NCBI GenBank assembly: GCA_951213105.1
Contig: OX578147.1
Coordinates: forward strand, 122,832,442-122,896,441
Source: Amaurobius ferox
Lineage: Eukaryota; Arthropoda; Arachnida; Araneae; Amaurobiidae
Length of the DNA: 64,000 nucleotides
Direction of reading: 5' to 3'
Under the pieces are notes generated by a model. It saw only the letters and a list, made by a program, of their open reading frames with translations, searched no databases and was not told where the DNA came from. Of the stretch, positions 45,369 through 57,960 are shown piece by piece. Positions within the stretch are counted from its first letter, which is position 1, and the number at the start of each line of letters is the position of its first letter. A program made the position numbers and the translations under genes.

Positions 45369-46723
45369 CACAACCCGACACAGAAAATGCAACACCATAA
45401 AATAGCGAATAGAACGTGATGATAAAGGACGCACAGACAGAGATGATATATATAAATAATTGATCTTAATTCCTGAAGGATAATGCAATACAGTAATGGC
45501 ATAAACAGGGTGATCAGTAGGTAGTAGAACCACCTTTTGCGGCGATAAAAGCAGCAACCCTTCGAGGAACAGATGCACCGAGTGTGCACATAGTTTGCTA
45601 TCGTCCTCTGAGGCGGGAACTGAGCAGTCAAACGAAGGCCAAACACACCCCATACATGCTCAATGGGTGAGAGATCTGGAGACAGCGGAGGCCAAGGTAA
45701 CACCTGGTAACCTTGCAAGTCTTGTCTGCTGATGATTTTCGCGTACGGTTGCGCGTTATCTTGCTGGAAAACAGCATTTTGCAACCACTGAAGATAGGGC
45801 AGTGCAACCAGTCGCAGCACCTCATCCATATATAATCATGACGTCACTGTGCCTCCGACACGAACCATAGGTGACCGGTCATCGAAGCGGATGGCACCCC
45901 CAAACCATGATGCCGCGTGGTCGAGCAGTATGGTGTTCAACAGTCGCAGCAGGATTGGATCTGTTTCCACGTTCACGACATGGAAACAGATTTTCACACA
46001 GCGACTGTCATTCGACAAACAGAACCGAGACTCGTCGCTGAATACTACCCCCATTCAGTCGTCCAAGAAGCTCGGCCCTGACAGCATTGCAATCTCTCAT
46101 GTCGGTGTCTTGTCAATGGCAGTTTTCGTAAAGAATGGTCTGAGTATAAGCCGCTTTCGGCCAATCGTCTAAAATCTGTTCTCGCTAACATTGGAACGTC
46201 CAATGTGCCCTACAAATTCCACAGAATGTCGACAGTTTGTCGTTTATGGGACCGCCACCACATGCCTTCAAATGCGTCGACCAACGAGTGTTGACGTACG
46301 TCTGGATAGACATGTACCACTGCGACTATTCACCGGCTATTCTTCAATCCATCTTCTCCAAATCCTTTGCATCTTCACGTGTTTTAGCAGCGATACGCAG
46401 GTACGACCATCCAACCGTACGTAGGCCCCTCGCACCATCGTCAAAACGTTGAAACGAGCTTCGGGGTCATCGGCCAGGCACCTCTTCAACAACACGTGTC
46501 TTCTGAAACGAAATACACCTCGAAAAACAGGTTTCTATAAGCGACAGATAGTAACAACTGTTGACTCATCTGCCATTTCTATCCATTTTACCCCGCTCTC
46601 TAATCGTGTGACCAACTTGCATTTCGGAGCATTTGCATATCATGGCCATCTGCGTTTGTCCCGTAATTTGCATAATTATACATCCAAAGCTTTATAGTGC
46701 TGCATTTTTTACGTCGCGTAGTG
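45369..46723 (-). mobile_element. Tc1-type transposon, decayed
   Basis: Flanking TA (45367-45368 and 46724-46725) and matching ends are visible: CACAACCCGACACAGAAAAT at the left, and the inverse of the right end, CACTACGCGACGTAAAAAAT, followed by GCARCACYATAAA in both. It is more GC-rich than its flanks. One broken minus-strand transposase lies inside. Confidence 0.85.
45514..46530 (-). pseudogene. Tc1-type DDE transposase, broken
   Basis: The first catalytic Asp is in VVFSDESRFCL (codon near 46034-46036). WFGGAIRFDDRSPMVRVGGT follows in the same frame to a stop at about 45836. The next frame starts with MDEVLRLVALPYLQ and carries the second Asp in FQQDNAQPYAK (near 45758-45760) and the Glu in PDLSPIEHVW about 33 codons later. 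That spacing is two short of the usual DD34E and indicates a small deletion. The C-terminus lies in a third frame (SVPRRVAAFIAAKGGSTTY, stop at 45514-45516). The N-terminal helix-turn-helix region upstream of 46060 is not convincingly readable. It is not functional. Confidence 0.85.
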
Positions 46724-46884
46724 TATATTGACTCCAGCAGAAGTCTTTAGGATGAATTACTGCAAAAAAAATCTACAGTAGCGTCAATTCTGCACAAATA
46801 AGAGTAAAACCTGGTCACTGATGCTAGTTGCTAAACTGAGTACACAATTTCAAGCTTCGGAAACCCCCAAATCATCTGGTTTTA

Positions 46885-47030
46885 TAAATACAAGGGCTGC
46901 TTAGCCCTTGCAGAGGCCCTTAGGCAAAATTAAATTCCAGAATCCCACATAAAATTTTATTTCAAAATATGTAAATTGAGCACGAAAGATGAAGCATTTA
47001 CCTATTTTGCCTGCGGTCAAAAATGGCCCT
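46885..47030 (+). repeat. Fragment matching the outer end of the inverted-duplication arms
   Basis: A CCTTAGGCAAAATTAAATTCC line, TAAATTGAGCACGAAAGATG and CATTTACCTATTTTGCCT match 9744-9855 (GCCTGTAGGCAAGATTAAAGCC, TGAGCACGAAAGATG, CATTTGCCTACTTTGCCT). The SINE that follows in the arms is absent here. So the outer arm sequence is itself a dispersed repeat. Confidence 0.6.
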
Positions 47031-49139
47031 GATGATTCCTGTTTTATCATTTTTCAACATTTCTCTTTAAAATCTGACAATATCAGGAATTTTCAAATTT
47101 ATAGGCTTTGCAATTTACGCTTAAAACCATGTATATTTTGAAATATCCTTCGATTCTTCTAAACACCAAATTTCTGAAAGCGGAGCCAGTATGGAATATG
47201 ATGTGGTATTATTTATGGCGTGTCAAAATTGTGGATTAATGGTGAAAGTTGATTAATGTTATTAATGATGTGCCACCGGCAGCGATTTTAAAAAGCTGGC
47301 TTTATGACACATTTATTCTAGTTGACTAGTATCATCGATGTTTAATTATTTGCAAGATTAAAATTCTTCTGCAAATACCTTGTTTTTTTATAATATAGCC
47401 GATAGGTAATTTGCTCGTGTCAGATTTGATTAGATAAATTGTGTTAGTGTGGGTTATTTTGGAAATCATAGAAAATGTATGCACGTTGCGTTTTTCAAAG
47501 TATACGCTGATAACTTTTAAATGCACAATTTAGTTCTGTTGCTTCCAAACATGTACTTAAAGCTGCTCTTTATTACAAGTATACCCTCATTTCCATGTTC
47601 AAAAAAGTGAAATTTCAAATATATGATTATTATCAGAAATTAACAGATAGAGATGCTTCTGGAAAGCAAGTTCAATAAAAGTCCTAATTTGTGAAAAGCA
47701 ATAACTCAAATTAGAGCTTTGTTTTAACTTGATATTCATGAATATTAATTGACACGTTGACAGTTTAAAATAGAGTTTAAAGTAAGTTTTTTTTTACTGT
47801 TAAGTGGTGTTTTTGTGAGATTACATTCACTTGAGCGCATTCGAATATGAAACGCCCTTCGTCAGCGGCATAAAACATGGTACAAGCAAATTAAAGTTTT
47901 GTATAGTACAGCCAAACCGCAAACTAAATTTGCAAATTACAAAAATAACCGATGGGCAAAAGGTATATTCATATGAAGTTAAGCCACATAAAATAAACAT
48001 ATTGTATAAAAATCAAATGTAAATATACAAAGTATAATGTAGAAAAAACGGGATTAAAATATTCGAATATGCTGAAAATGGTTTCACTTCTACGGAATCC
48101 AGAATAAATAAGTTCTTCGGTAAATGACTGGCGGCTTATACACCAATAAAAAAAAATTATAAAACAAAATAATATAATTACAAAACTATAATATACTTGT
48201 ACTATAACACCTACCATAACCCTCATAAAAAACCTTGTACTATTAATTTATAATCTCTATTATCACTTGATATATTTTTTTTGCTTATACACGTTCAGTA
48301 AAGCTTTGCTCATTTTTTTAGTGCGACTTTATTCAGTCATATAACCTTGTACCACAACCCTCATAAAAAAAAGCCTTTTAAGCATTTTATTAGAGACGCC
48401 AGAAAGCGCTCAGGCAAATCTGATGAGGATTACGTACTAGGTGCTGAAATACACCTTTTACTTATTTTAAAATTCTTTTAATTATGAACGATCGGAGTAA
48501 AGTCAAATTTCATTAATAACGAAGCGAAATCAATATTTGCTTAAATTTTGTTATCTCTTTTACTCGAAAACTGTAAGTAGGAATATGAAAATTTGTATAC
48601 ATATGTGAAATTGTACGCAGATTTGTAAAATCACAATTTGAATTATTAAAATGAACAATAACAGCGCGAAACAAGTTAATTTTTTAAACAGCGCATGCTC
48701 ACGATGCTTCCTACAAATAACAAGTAAACATCTTTTGAACAGCTCATCAAAGTGTGTGCAGTTATATGCATATTGTAATTTAAGCGTGCTCCTTACCATT
48801 AAATACGTTTTAAGATTTACATGTTATTTCGATTTCATTGTTTACCTGTATTCTAATTAGTTTCATTCAGTAATCAAATTCAGAAAATTTATATACTCCT
48901 TAGTATTAGAATTATCAAATATTGGAATTGATATTTTATACCACTAATTTTCCAATTATTTGTTAAATTAAGTTTTAATTTGAAATATTTCATAGTTGGA
49001 ATATTTCATATGAGCGAGCTCATTCAAATCCCGGCCTTTTGCTACTCTTAGATTATATTTCAGTTCAGTATTTAATGATTTCAATTCCTTTCTCTGAATT
49101 ACAAAATATTGTTAGTTGTAATTCATTTTTACAAAAAAT
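47031..49139. other. AT-rich non-coding stretch
   Basis: Nothing recognisable. The phrase CGCCCTTCGTCAGC at 47851 is echoed at 40395 and 42490 (CTTCGTCAG), which suggests one more short shared element. Confidence 0.45.
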
Positions 49140-49680
49140 TTTCACAGAACCTCAGTTTCCCGCTGAACTCAAGTTGAAAATCATCTTACCTTGTGTCGTT
49201 TTGCTTTATCGTAGTGAGATCATCTCCCTATAGAATCTTCTCTAATAGTTGCATAATGATTCAACGTCTGTTTCAGAGAAGATTCTAGTTCACGTTCAAT
49301 TCGATGCGCAAATAAGGCAATGTTAAGAATTTTACAATCCATTGTTAAAACAGTTGTCAAAAATACTTAACAAAATAATACTTAATAAAATATAATATAA
49401 AAATCTTCGTCAGTCAGACAGCTCTAAAGATGTAAGGATGAGAAAAGAAAGAGTTTATGAAAAAATATATTAGTTTGAATTCACACAGACAACGTCTGTG
49501 GAACGCTCTGATATCGTCTGACCAGAAACATATTCATTAATGAAACAGCGCAAGACAAAAATTAAGAATTTCAAACACATTTGGAGATAAAACTTTTTCT
49601 GTATAATAACAAAGCATTCACTTCTGCATTATCAGGAAACCGTTTAGAACTGTTTTCTGATTTTCTGCTGTAAGACATTT
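49140..49680. repeat. Diverged duplicate of 50935-51330
   Basis: Shared lines are CTCTAATAGTTGCATAATGA / CTCTAATGGCTATATAATGA, GTCTGTTTCAGAGAAGATTC / CTGTTTCAGAATATATTTTA, GTTCACGTTCAATTCGATGC / GGTCACGTTCGATTGAACGC, then CGCAAATAAGGCAATG / CGCAACTACGATAATG, and later GCATTATCAGGA in both. No coding frame is shared. Confidence 0.55.
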
Positions 49681-50934
49681 GTATATAGTCTCGAAGAATC
49701 CATAGTTTTATGGATTGATTAGACAGATAAATTCTGATTTTGCTTGTGGGACTGCTCTGTATCTCCTTTTTATAAATTAACATAAAGTTACTAAATATAT
49801 TTCCGAATTTTCTTTTTAAATATTGTCGTCTGCTAAACCTGCACAGCACAGGGACTCGCAAGAGAAGTAAGATAACGGTTTGGATTATGTTTGATTAGTT
49901 AAGGCTTAATGACGGAAAATCCAAGTTCAAGGCACACTGCGCCAATTATATGATGAACTAAATAATTTACAAAGACAGTGCAACAACACAGAGACAAAAG
50001 CAATGAAATGGATAACCACAGATAATCAAACGGATGTAATGAATTTAAAACCATGTTTAAGATCCATATAAAGTTAAAACTTTCAAATGTAACAAAAATA
50101 TAATAGTATAACTATAGAATACATAAGATAATATCAAAGTCCTGACTATAGTCTTTAAAAGGTCTTTAAAACAACATTCAAATGTGTAAGTAGAGTAACT
50201 AATTGCAAAATATAAAATGAAAAAAAGAAGACCAAATGACAATAAGAAAAACACCAATGAAGGGCAAATTTTACATTGTCTGCAACCTCGTTTGCAGAGA
50301 AGTCGTTATTTTCTATGTATAAGCAAAAAATGAGTTTAAGTAATTTAGATACCCGTGAAATATATTATTACAACATCCGACAACATACATTTCATTTAAA
50401 AGTAGAACTAAGTCATACATTTATAAGTAGAACTATGTGTATTTGAACTTACCATATTAGTTCACAACAAAATAGACTAACTGAACACTTATATTTAATA
50501 CTACACTTTTATACTTAACCCATTTTGTAAAAAAAAATGCCATTTGACACATTTATGAAGTAAGCGACTAGGCCATTGATTTTACATGGTATAATTATTT
50601 GGTGGAAGACGTGGTTGTATGTTCTTCTATGTTTATTTTCATTTCGTTAAATACAATGGTTCTACAAAACCATCATACAAAAATTTTTGTTTGCTATATT
50701 TTATTTTGAATTTACCATGTTTTTTCATTTGTCTATATTTATGCTATTTCTCATTTTTTTATTAAAAGTTTTGGAATATATATTTTTATTTATATTAATT
50801 TTATTATTAACGTTTTTTAAATATTTTGGTTTCTACAACAATTTTTGTTATTTAATCCAAAAATACACGCTGATTCGAGATATCTGACTAGGATTAACAT
50901 GTTTATCTTGGAAGCCAGTAGACTCTTTCAAAGA
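49681..50934. other. AT-rich non-coding stretch
   Basis: Nothing recognisable. AAGTAGAACTAAGTCATACATTTATAAGTAGAACTA at 50400-50435 is a short doubled phrase. The open frames at 50057-50257 and 50687-50887 are Phe/Leu-rich by base composition only. Confidence 0.5.
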
Positions 50935-51330
50935 TGCCTCCTTTGTCCATGTAAGATACTTGCCTCTGACGTCATTAGAGCTAGCTGCCTACAGAACCTG
51001 CTCCTCTAATGGCTATATAATGACGGAACAGCTGTTTCAGAATATATTTTAGGTCACGTTCGATTGAACGCGCAACTACGATAATGCTATGAACTAAATT
51101 TCAGAACTTTCATCGTTAGTTTTCAAACCAAATGCTGTTTAACGTAAAAGTTTGATAATATCTACCTCTTGGAAAACATAAAAGTTGAAATCATAATTAA
51201 ATCTTCTCTTGCTAAGTGAAAGTACAGAAGGAATAATTGCAAAACTTATGTGAATAGCCATTTTTTCCAGAAAAATTACTTTTAGCATTATCAGGAGCGG
51301 CAATTCAAATTCCTCAACTAATTTTCAAAA
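50935..51330. repeat. Diverged duplicate of 49140-49680
   Basis: See the partner at 49140. It also shares TGACGTCAT and the CTAATGGCT line with 7800-7860, so this family has at least three members in the window. Confidence 0.5.
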
Positions 51331-51630
51331 TGTAACACATTATAAAAAGTTTCTAAAGAAAATAAATGGTATTTTTTCTAGTGGCCCCACTTTTTAAATA
51401 GTTTTAAAACATATTGAATAAAATTAATGCATTAATTTGTTTTCAGTTATTTGTATAATACACTTATGTACAAACACCTTAAAACTGTAGTAGCATTATG
51501 TAGATAATAAAAGTATTAAGTTATACCATCATATAATTTAGCATTTTATGTAAATGTATAAAATGTGTATTTTATTCTCTAAAATCATAGAAATATAAAT
51601 TTGAAACAGTTTGTTAATATTCTTCTACTA

Positions 51631-51770
51631 TAGTAAACTTCCGATAATCCGGTATGTTCGGAACTTTAGTGGTGTCGGATTACAAAATTTGCTAGACTAT
51701 TGGATGTCAAACTAAAATGGGGTTTTAAACGTGTGTAAAAGAAATTTAAAATAAAAGAATCAGGAGCGGC
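51631..51770 (+). mobile_element. Possible pogo/Tigger-like transposon end
   Basis: AAACTTCCGATAATCCGGTA and GTCGGATTACAAAATTTGC are typical of the terminal regions of pogo-type elements (a GATAATCCG motif followed by its inverse). The terminal CAG is not seen and no partner end was found. Confidence 0.35.
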
Positions 51771-51811
51771 AATAAATTTAAAATAAATATCTAGCCAGAG
51801 CAAAAATTAAA

Positions 51812-52778
51812 AAATCTGATGTGAGCAACACATGACTTTCCTCATATAATGCAATGAATTTACTACTTTTACAGTAAAAAAAATAGGTTTTTCTTATAGT
51901 AGATACTGATATTCTTTCCAAGATATTGAATTTTCGACAACTAGTCGTCATTTTCATTGATTTAGCGTCATTTTAATCCATTCGGAGAGATTTTCGTTAA
52001 TTTGACAACATTTCAAAAAGTCGCCAAGTTGGCGACACTCCGCCAAATTCGTCGCCAAAATCTCGCCAAGCTTTACTGACGGAGAAAGAAGTTATTCTTA
52101 TAACAGATAAATGACTATTGGCATTCAAATACAAAAGTATTACTCGAAGTATCTTTTCTCATGAATGAAACGAGCTAGATCCACGAGAATGATGTCACCC
52201 AATTTATCGCATGGTATTACATATGAAAAGTGAACATGTTTCTTAATAGGAAATATATTTTTTTTTTATTTTATATGACTTTTTGATAATTTTTTTGAAA
52301 AATGTGAAATATCTCGAGAACGGTTCATGTTAGCGTTCTAAATTTTATATTAATCGTTTTCTAATGAAAAATTACATAAGAAATGTCTATTTGCGTAACT
52401 TTATTAGCGGTTGTGATTTTTTGACGATTTTTTCTCAAAATTTCACTCGAAAATTTAGGGGGGTTCTGAACATTCGATTACGTTTAAAAACAATAGGCTT
52501 CCAGTGTTTACGGATTGTGATTTTTGTACCAAATTTCGTTCGAATCGGTCCATTCGTTCGTCAGTTATCGTCTCCACAGACCCACTGACGCACACACACA
52601 CATACTTTCACACACACACACACACACACACATACTTTCTCACACACAGACATCACTTCAAAAATGTTTAATTCGTGATCAGGGATGCTTGAAACGTGCT
52701 CTCCCGTCGAAAACTCGAATTCGAATTTTCGACCCCGTCACAATACTTTCCTTATACATTATGTATATAAGGAAAGTA
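51812..52778 (+). repeat. Left arm of a second large inverted repeat (GAAAGTA-hairpin family, full copy)
   Basis: It is the reverse complement of 53351-54276 at about 90-95 percent. The outer end is AAATCTGATGTG.GCAACACATG. The inner end is the hairpin TACTTTCCTTATACATTATG...TATAAGGAAAGTA (52744-52778). Internally it carries a block rich in TTGGCGA and TCGCCAA motifs (51995-52085), a CGTTCGTCAGTTATCGTCTC line, a CA microsatellite (52589-52648) and a GACCCCGTCAC line just before the hairpin. No long ORF is present. Confidence 0.9.
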
Positions 52779-53350
52779 ATAAATAAATAAATAAGCTGAA
52801 AGCTACAAAGAGAGCCAGAAGTACTTATGAGATAAACATCGCATTGTATTAACTTTTAGAAAGTCAAACATCTTGAAGATTTATTTCAATCTCCATTGCA
52901 TCCCCCCACACACAGAGTCAATAGAACTCAAAGTTGATAGAAACTTCCATAGCTGAGGCAGACGTCTTAAGTTGGATGCCCGATTCAATGATTTGAAGTA
53001 AATTCCATGCCATATGTACTGTTATACTCCTCGTTATGACAGGGTCACCATATTGCGCTTTTTAAAAGGAACATGACTCTAAAATACATACATTTTTATA
53101 AGATAAATTATTTTTAGTTCTAGAGGTGCCATTATTTAAGTTGATCATGAAACAATAGTCAAGGTGACACAGATTGTATTTAAATCGCACTTATTAGATT
53201 ATTAATAATATAAGAGTGATTTGTTTAGTGATTTATAAGAGTGATTTTACACAATCGTTACTTGATCCCAAATTCGAAATTTTCAGATTCAGAAAGTGAT
53301 ATTCGACCACTAAGCCATATATTACCCACCATTATTAACAATAGTATTTT
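52779..53350. other. Spacer of the second inverted repeat
   Basis: 572 bp of AT-rich sequence with no recognisable content. It starts with a short AAAT microsatellite (52779-52793). Confidence 0.6.
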
Positions 53351-54276
53351 TACTTTCCTTATATACATAATGTATAAGGAAAGTATTGTGACGGGGTCGA
53401 AAATTCGAATTCGATTTTTCGACGGGAGAGCACGTTTCAAGCATCCCTGATCACAAATCAAACATTTTTGAAGTGATGTCTGTGTGTGTGTGTGTGTGTG
53501 TGTGTCAGTGAGCCTGTGGAGACGATAACTGACGAACGAATGGACCGATTCAAACCAAATTTGGTACAAAAATCACAATCCAAAAACACTGGAAGCCTAT
53601 TGTTTTTATACGCAATCGAATGCTCAGAACCCCCCTAAATTTTCGAATGAAATTTTGAAAAAATCGTCAAAAAATTAAAACCACTAATAAAGTTACGCAA
53701 ATGGACATTTCTTATGTAATTTTTCATTAGAAAACGATTGACAAATTTTAGAACGCTAACATGAACCGTTCTCGAGATATTGTACATTTTTCAAAAAAAT
53801 TATCAAAAAGTCATATAAAATAAAAAAAAATATTTCCTATTGAGAAACATGTTCACCTTTCATATGTAATACCATGCGATAAATTGAGTGACAGCATTCT
53901 CGTGGATCTAGCTCGTTCCATTCATGAAAAAAGATACTTTGAATAATACTTTTGTATTTGAACGCAAATAATCATTTATCTGCTGTAAGAATAACTTATT
54001 TCTTAGTGCGTAACGCTTGGCGAGATTTTGGCGACGAATTTGGCGGAATGTCGCCATCTTGGCGACTTTTTTTAAATGTTGCCAAATTAGCGAAAATCTC
54101 GCCAAATGGATAAAAATGACGCTAAATCAATGAAAATGACGACTAATTGTCGAAAATTCAATATCTTGGAAAGAATATTAGTATCTACTATAAGATAAAC
54201 CTATTTTTTTTTACTGTAAAAGTAGTAAATTCGTTACATTATATAAGGAAAGTCATGTGTTGCCCACATCAGATTT
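53351..54276 (-). repeat. Right arm of a second large inverted repeat (GAAAGTA-hairpin family, full copy)
   Basis: It begins with the hairpin TACTTTCCTTATATACATAA...AAGGAAAGTA (53351-53385), then GTGACGGGGTCGAAAATTCG and a GT microsatellite (53478-53504). It continues in register with the left arm to CATGTGTTGCCCACATCAGA (54254-54273). It differs mainly in microsatellite length and scattered substitutions. Confidence 0.9.
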
Positions 54277-56980
54277 CCTTCTATATTTTAAGTGGACTCT
54301 AATTTTATAAGTGACTGCAAATAGCATTTAATTGCAGCATAAAATGTTACTTTACAGAGCAAAATATTTAAAGAAATCATCCCTATGTACTTGGATAAAA
54401 TCATAACGCATTCTCTGAATTTTTGAAAGAACCAGTTTGCCATAACTCCTGTATTATTAACTTCTAGAGATAACACACGAATTAAGTTAATGTTTCAAAG
54501 TGCGCATTGTGGATTACTATCGCAATACCATTACAGTTTGTATGTTGCGTTCATCCTTTTTCTTCTATAAGCTGATAATAATTAGTGGTTTCTAACTTTT
54601 TAATCTAATTAAATAACCGTGTGTTTGCTTTACTAATCATGAAAGTAAATTCCCTTTTGAAAGTTTCTGGTGGCTATGTTAGAAAAAATCTTTTGCTAAT
54701 ATACTACACAATCAAAACTGAATAGAATAATTATCTGGAGCCACAAGAAAATGTTTTATTAAATCAGATGTTAAAATAAATAGAACTCTCAAAATCCATA
54801 AGTTTTACATATACTTGCCATTGCTTTTGTGTGGTTGCACATTTGATGCAGCATTATGGTAAGCATATGACAATATACTTATACATAAATATAATTGTCC
54901 GACACCTTGTAAATAAATTCTTTTAGGAATACGTTCTAGTCATAAATAGGTTAAGCCATTTATAGAAACTAGTCTTACATTAATAATAATCTAGATCTCA
55001 ACGTAAAATGTAGCTCAAATAAAGATAAGTAAGCATGCATTTGGAAAATCCTTGATTCTCTTTTCAGTACAGCAAGGTTGGACCATAACGTGCAAATGAG
55101 CGCAAACCAAGTCAATTAAACAGAAAATGTTTGAACGACAGAACCCAATATAATATCATTACCTGGTATGATGAAAGGAAAGTGAAAAAGGAAAAAAATT
55201 AAAGAAATATAAACTTGAAAAGCAAATAAGAGGAAATAAATGAAATGCAGAGTATAATAACTTATCATGCAGAAAAAAAATGAAATAGAGAAACAAAAAT
55301 TAGACATTGTAATTAGACAAAATAAGTAAACATGGTGATTAGACAAAATAAGACATGGTATTTAAACAAGGTAAAATATGGTAATTAAACAAGGTAAGGC
55401 ATAGTAATAGACAAATAGACCAAAGTAAGATATGGTAATTTTGCAAAATCAGTAAACTTCATTAGAAGACATCTTCTGTCAAATAAATCGTAGGATTAAA
55501 TATTCTTTACTTAGTCATAAGTTTACTTTAAACAGTAAGTATTAATATTATATCAATATTTGCTCAAATTGCTGTTTAAAATAATCTGAAATAAAAATAC
55601 TTCGTAAGTTTATTAAAACATAAGTAGTTTATTGAAAGTATCAACGGAATCGTCATTTAGGCCTCATTTACCAGGGTTGAAAATACAAAGAATATACGCC
55701 ATCATAAGCAAAGGGTGGATCTGTCTGCCCACCATAAACAAGAAAAACATAAGTAGATCAGTTCAAAGGAATTATACTAACTGTAAAATTTGAAAACAGA
55801 AAAGTTCGGCATAACCTCGTTCTGATTATTTACAGGTGTCCTCAACCACAGAGAATTCAACAAACTACGATTTCTTACATAAAAAATTATAAAGTAAAAG
55901 AGACATGACAATAAATTCCATTATTAGCTAACTTAAAAATAAGACTAAGCAAATCAGATCTTTTCTGGTCTATAAGGTATTTAAATCAAATCAAACCAAT
56001 TTCAAAATTATGTGGATGAAATGCTGTTATTTTGAAAGTCATTATTTTAAATGTTGGGTATATTGATTTCATAAGCATGTAATGTGATGCACACAATCAA
56101 TGATAAACTAGATCACAGAGCAAAATGCTGCGGCAATAAGATTTAGTAAGAAGACATACGTTTAGGAAATCTTTAAATTTTCTTCTTCAGTGTGAACAAA
56201 CCTGACTCTGAAAGCTCAAATAACAGGCAGCTCATTCCAACTTAAATCATGCTGAGTCTTCTGCCTAACATGGTCTAGCTTTCAGGTTAGGCGGTCAGGT
56301 GCAGACTTCTTTGACCTGAAGAAATAAATCCAAATATTTCTTAACCATACGTCTACTTACTAAAAACTTATTTGAAAATTGTGATCTAGTTTAAGCTGTG
56401 ATGTCTATCTTATTCTGTGATCTAGTTTAAGCTGCGATCTCTATTTCACGCTGTTTAATAATCTTGATTTTAACATGAAGAATTAGATAGCTTTTCATTT
56501 TTGAAACCGGATGCTAATAATCTTAATCGACTTCTTTATTAATGAAGATAATTATTTCGAATTATTAATATTATATTGCTTTTAAATTTATTCATTACCG
56601 GATTAAGTAATTTAGGGATTTTATTTATGGTTCACATAATACACCAATCTAAATGTATAAATTTACAATCCACGTCTTGAAAAACAATTTAAAAGATATT
56701 ATGTTATTGATTGTTATATTATATTGTTATTGATTTAAAAGATATTATGTTATTCAAAAAAACATTGTTATCGCGTGTGGGAGATATTTAAAATAAATAA
56801 AAGTACTCGTAGTTACAAGGCAAAAGTAACAGTACCACTAATTAGTCGTGATTTTGCACATACAAATTCTGTATACATATACAAAATTGCGAAAGGGCCA
56901 AGAACCAAACGTCACAAGTGCACTATATACTTAATTCATTTAGTACATAATTTAAGGTAGGGGTAACTCCAAATAAATAA

Positions 56981-56981
<1 letters not shown>
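54277..56981. other. AT-rich non-coding stretch with small tandem doublings
   Basis: Small repeats include a degenerate AAATAAGACATGGTAATTAG-type minisatellite at about 55290-55450, a 39-bp doubling at about 56380-56445 (GTGATCTAGTTTAAGCTG) and a doubled TTTAAAAGATATTATGTTAT at 56689 and 56731. No gene is recognised. Confidence 0.5.

Positions 56982-57038
<57 letters not shown>
56982..57038. repeat. AT microsatellite
   Basis: An uninterrupted run of TA dinucleotides, about 28 units. Confidence 0.95.
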
Positions 57039-57040
<2 letters not shown>

Positions 57041-57960
57041 CCATTTATTCTTTTTCTCTTAGGGCCCCAAAATGCATAGCGTCTCAGACCTGGATCCATC
57101 TTGAATCAATGTGTGACCCAGCCCTGACAATAACATGAGCAAATAAAACATGCCAAAAGCCAGAGACTGAGCCCTTGGCTGTTGTTTAGTTTCAAATTGG
57201 TTCTTTCTTGGCATAAGTTTTTATTTCAGATTTCATTTTTGAAAAGGGAATTCGTGACACTTTAAACATTCCTCAACATTGTCAGATACTTTTATAATCA
57301 GAATTGATGATCCATATTGATTTAGTATTTTTTACATGACTTAGAAGAATTCTAAAAATTCACTTAACTATATTATTCAATAAACCCAGGATCATTCAAA
57401 TTATTGCTTATGGTACCATTTTCAAGTTCACGACAACTTGCATTGATTCCATCGAAAAATTATAGTATCGGAATTTTGCATAAATGAGTGGTAATGGTTG
57501 GGGAATTAAGAGCAACATGATACTATGTGAGTCCATCGACTCAAATAGGGCTGTTTATATAAATTCTTAAAATTCAAATAATTTAATCCTACACAATGGA
57601 CTTATGGTTTTTATTAAGGGATCATGAGACTTTTAAACTGACAATCTCTGTTTTCTTTGGAACAATTTTCTAATCTCTGCCTAAATACAACCCTTTAAAA
57701 ATAATTCTAAATTTTGAAACAATCTTGGAAAAATCGAAAAAAATGCAATTTTAGCCAAACGTGTATTAACATAAACTTTAGCACATAAAAGATGCTGAAT
57801 TTTTCCACATCCCTCATCCTCGGACGAGTCGGACGACCTAGGCTTTCGACATCCCTCATCCCATGGCTCAAGTAACGTTCAATATTTTTTCATAATATTT
57901 TTCATATATAAAAATAGTTTACATAAAATAATTAGTCATCGCAACCTAAACTGAAAGCTT
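57039..57960. other. Non-coding
   Basis: Nothing recognisable. A short doubled phrase CATCCCTCATC lies near 57810 and 57850. Confidence 0.5.

Noticed and set aside
52744..52778. Helitron 3' hairpin interpretation of the GAAAGTA palindrome
   Set aside because: The stem is longer than usual, no CTRR end follows, and no 5' TC end or helicase was found.
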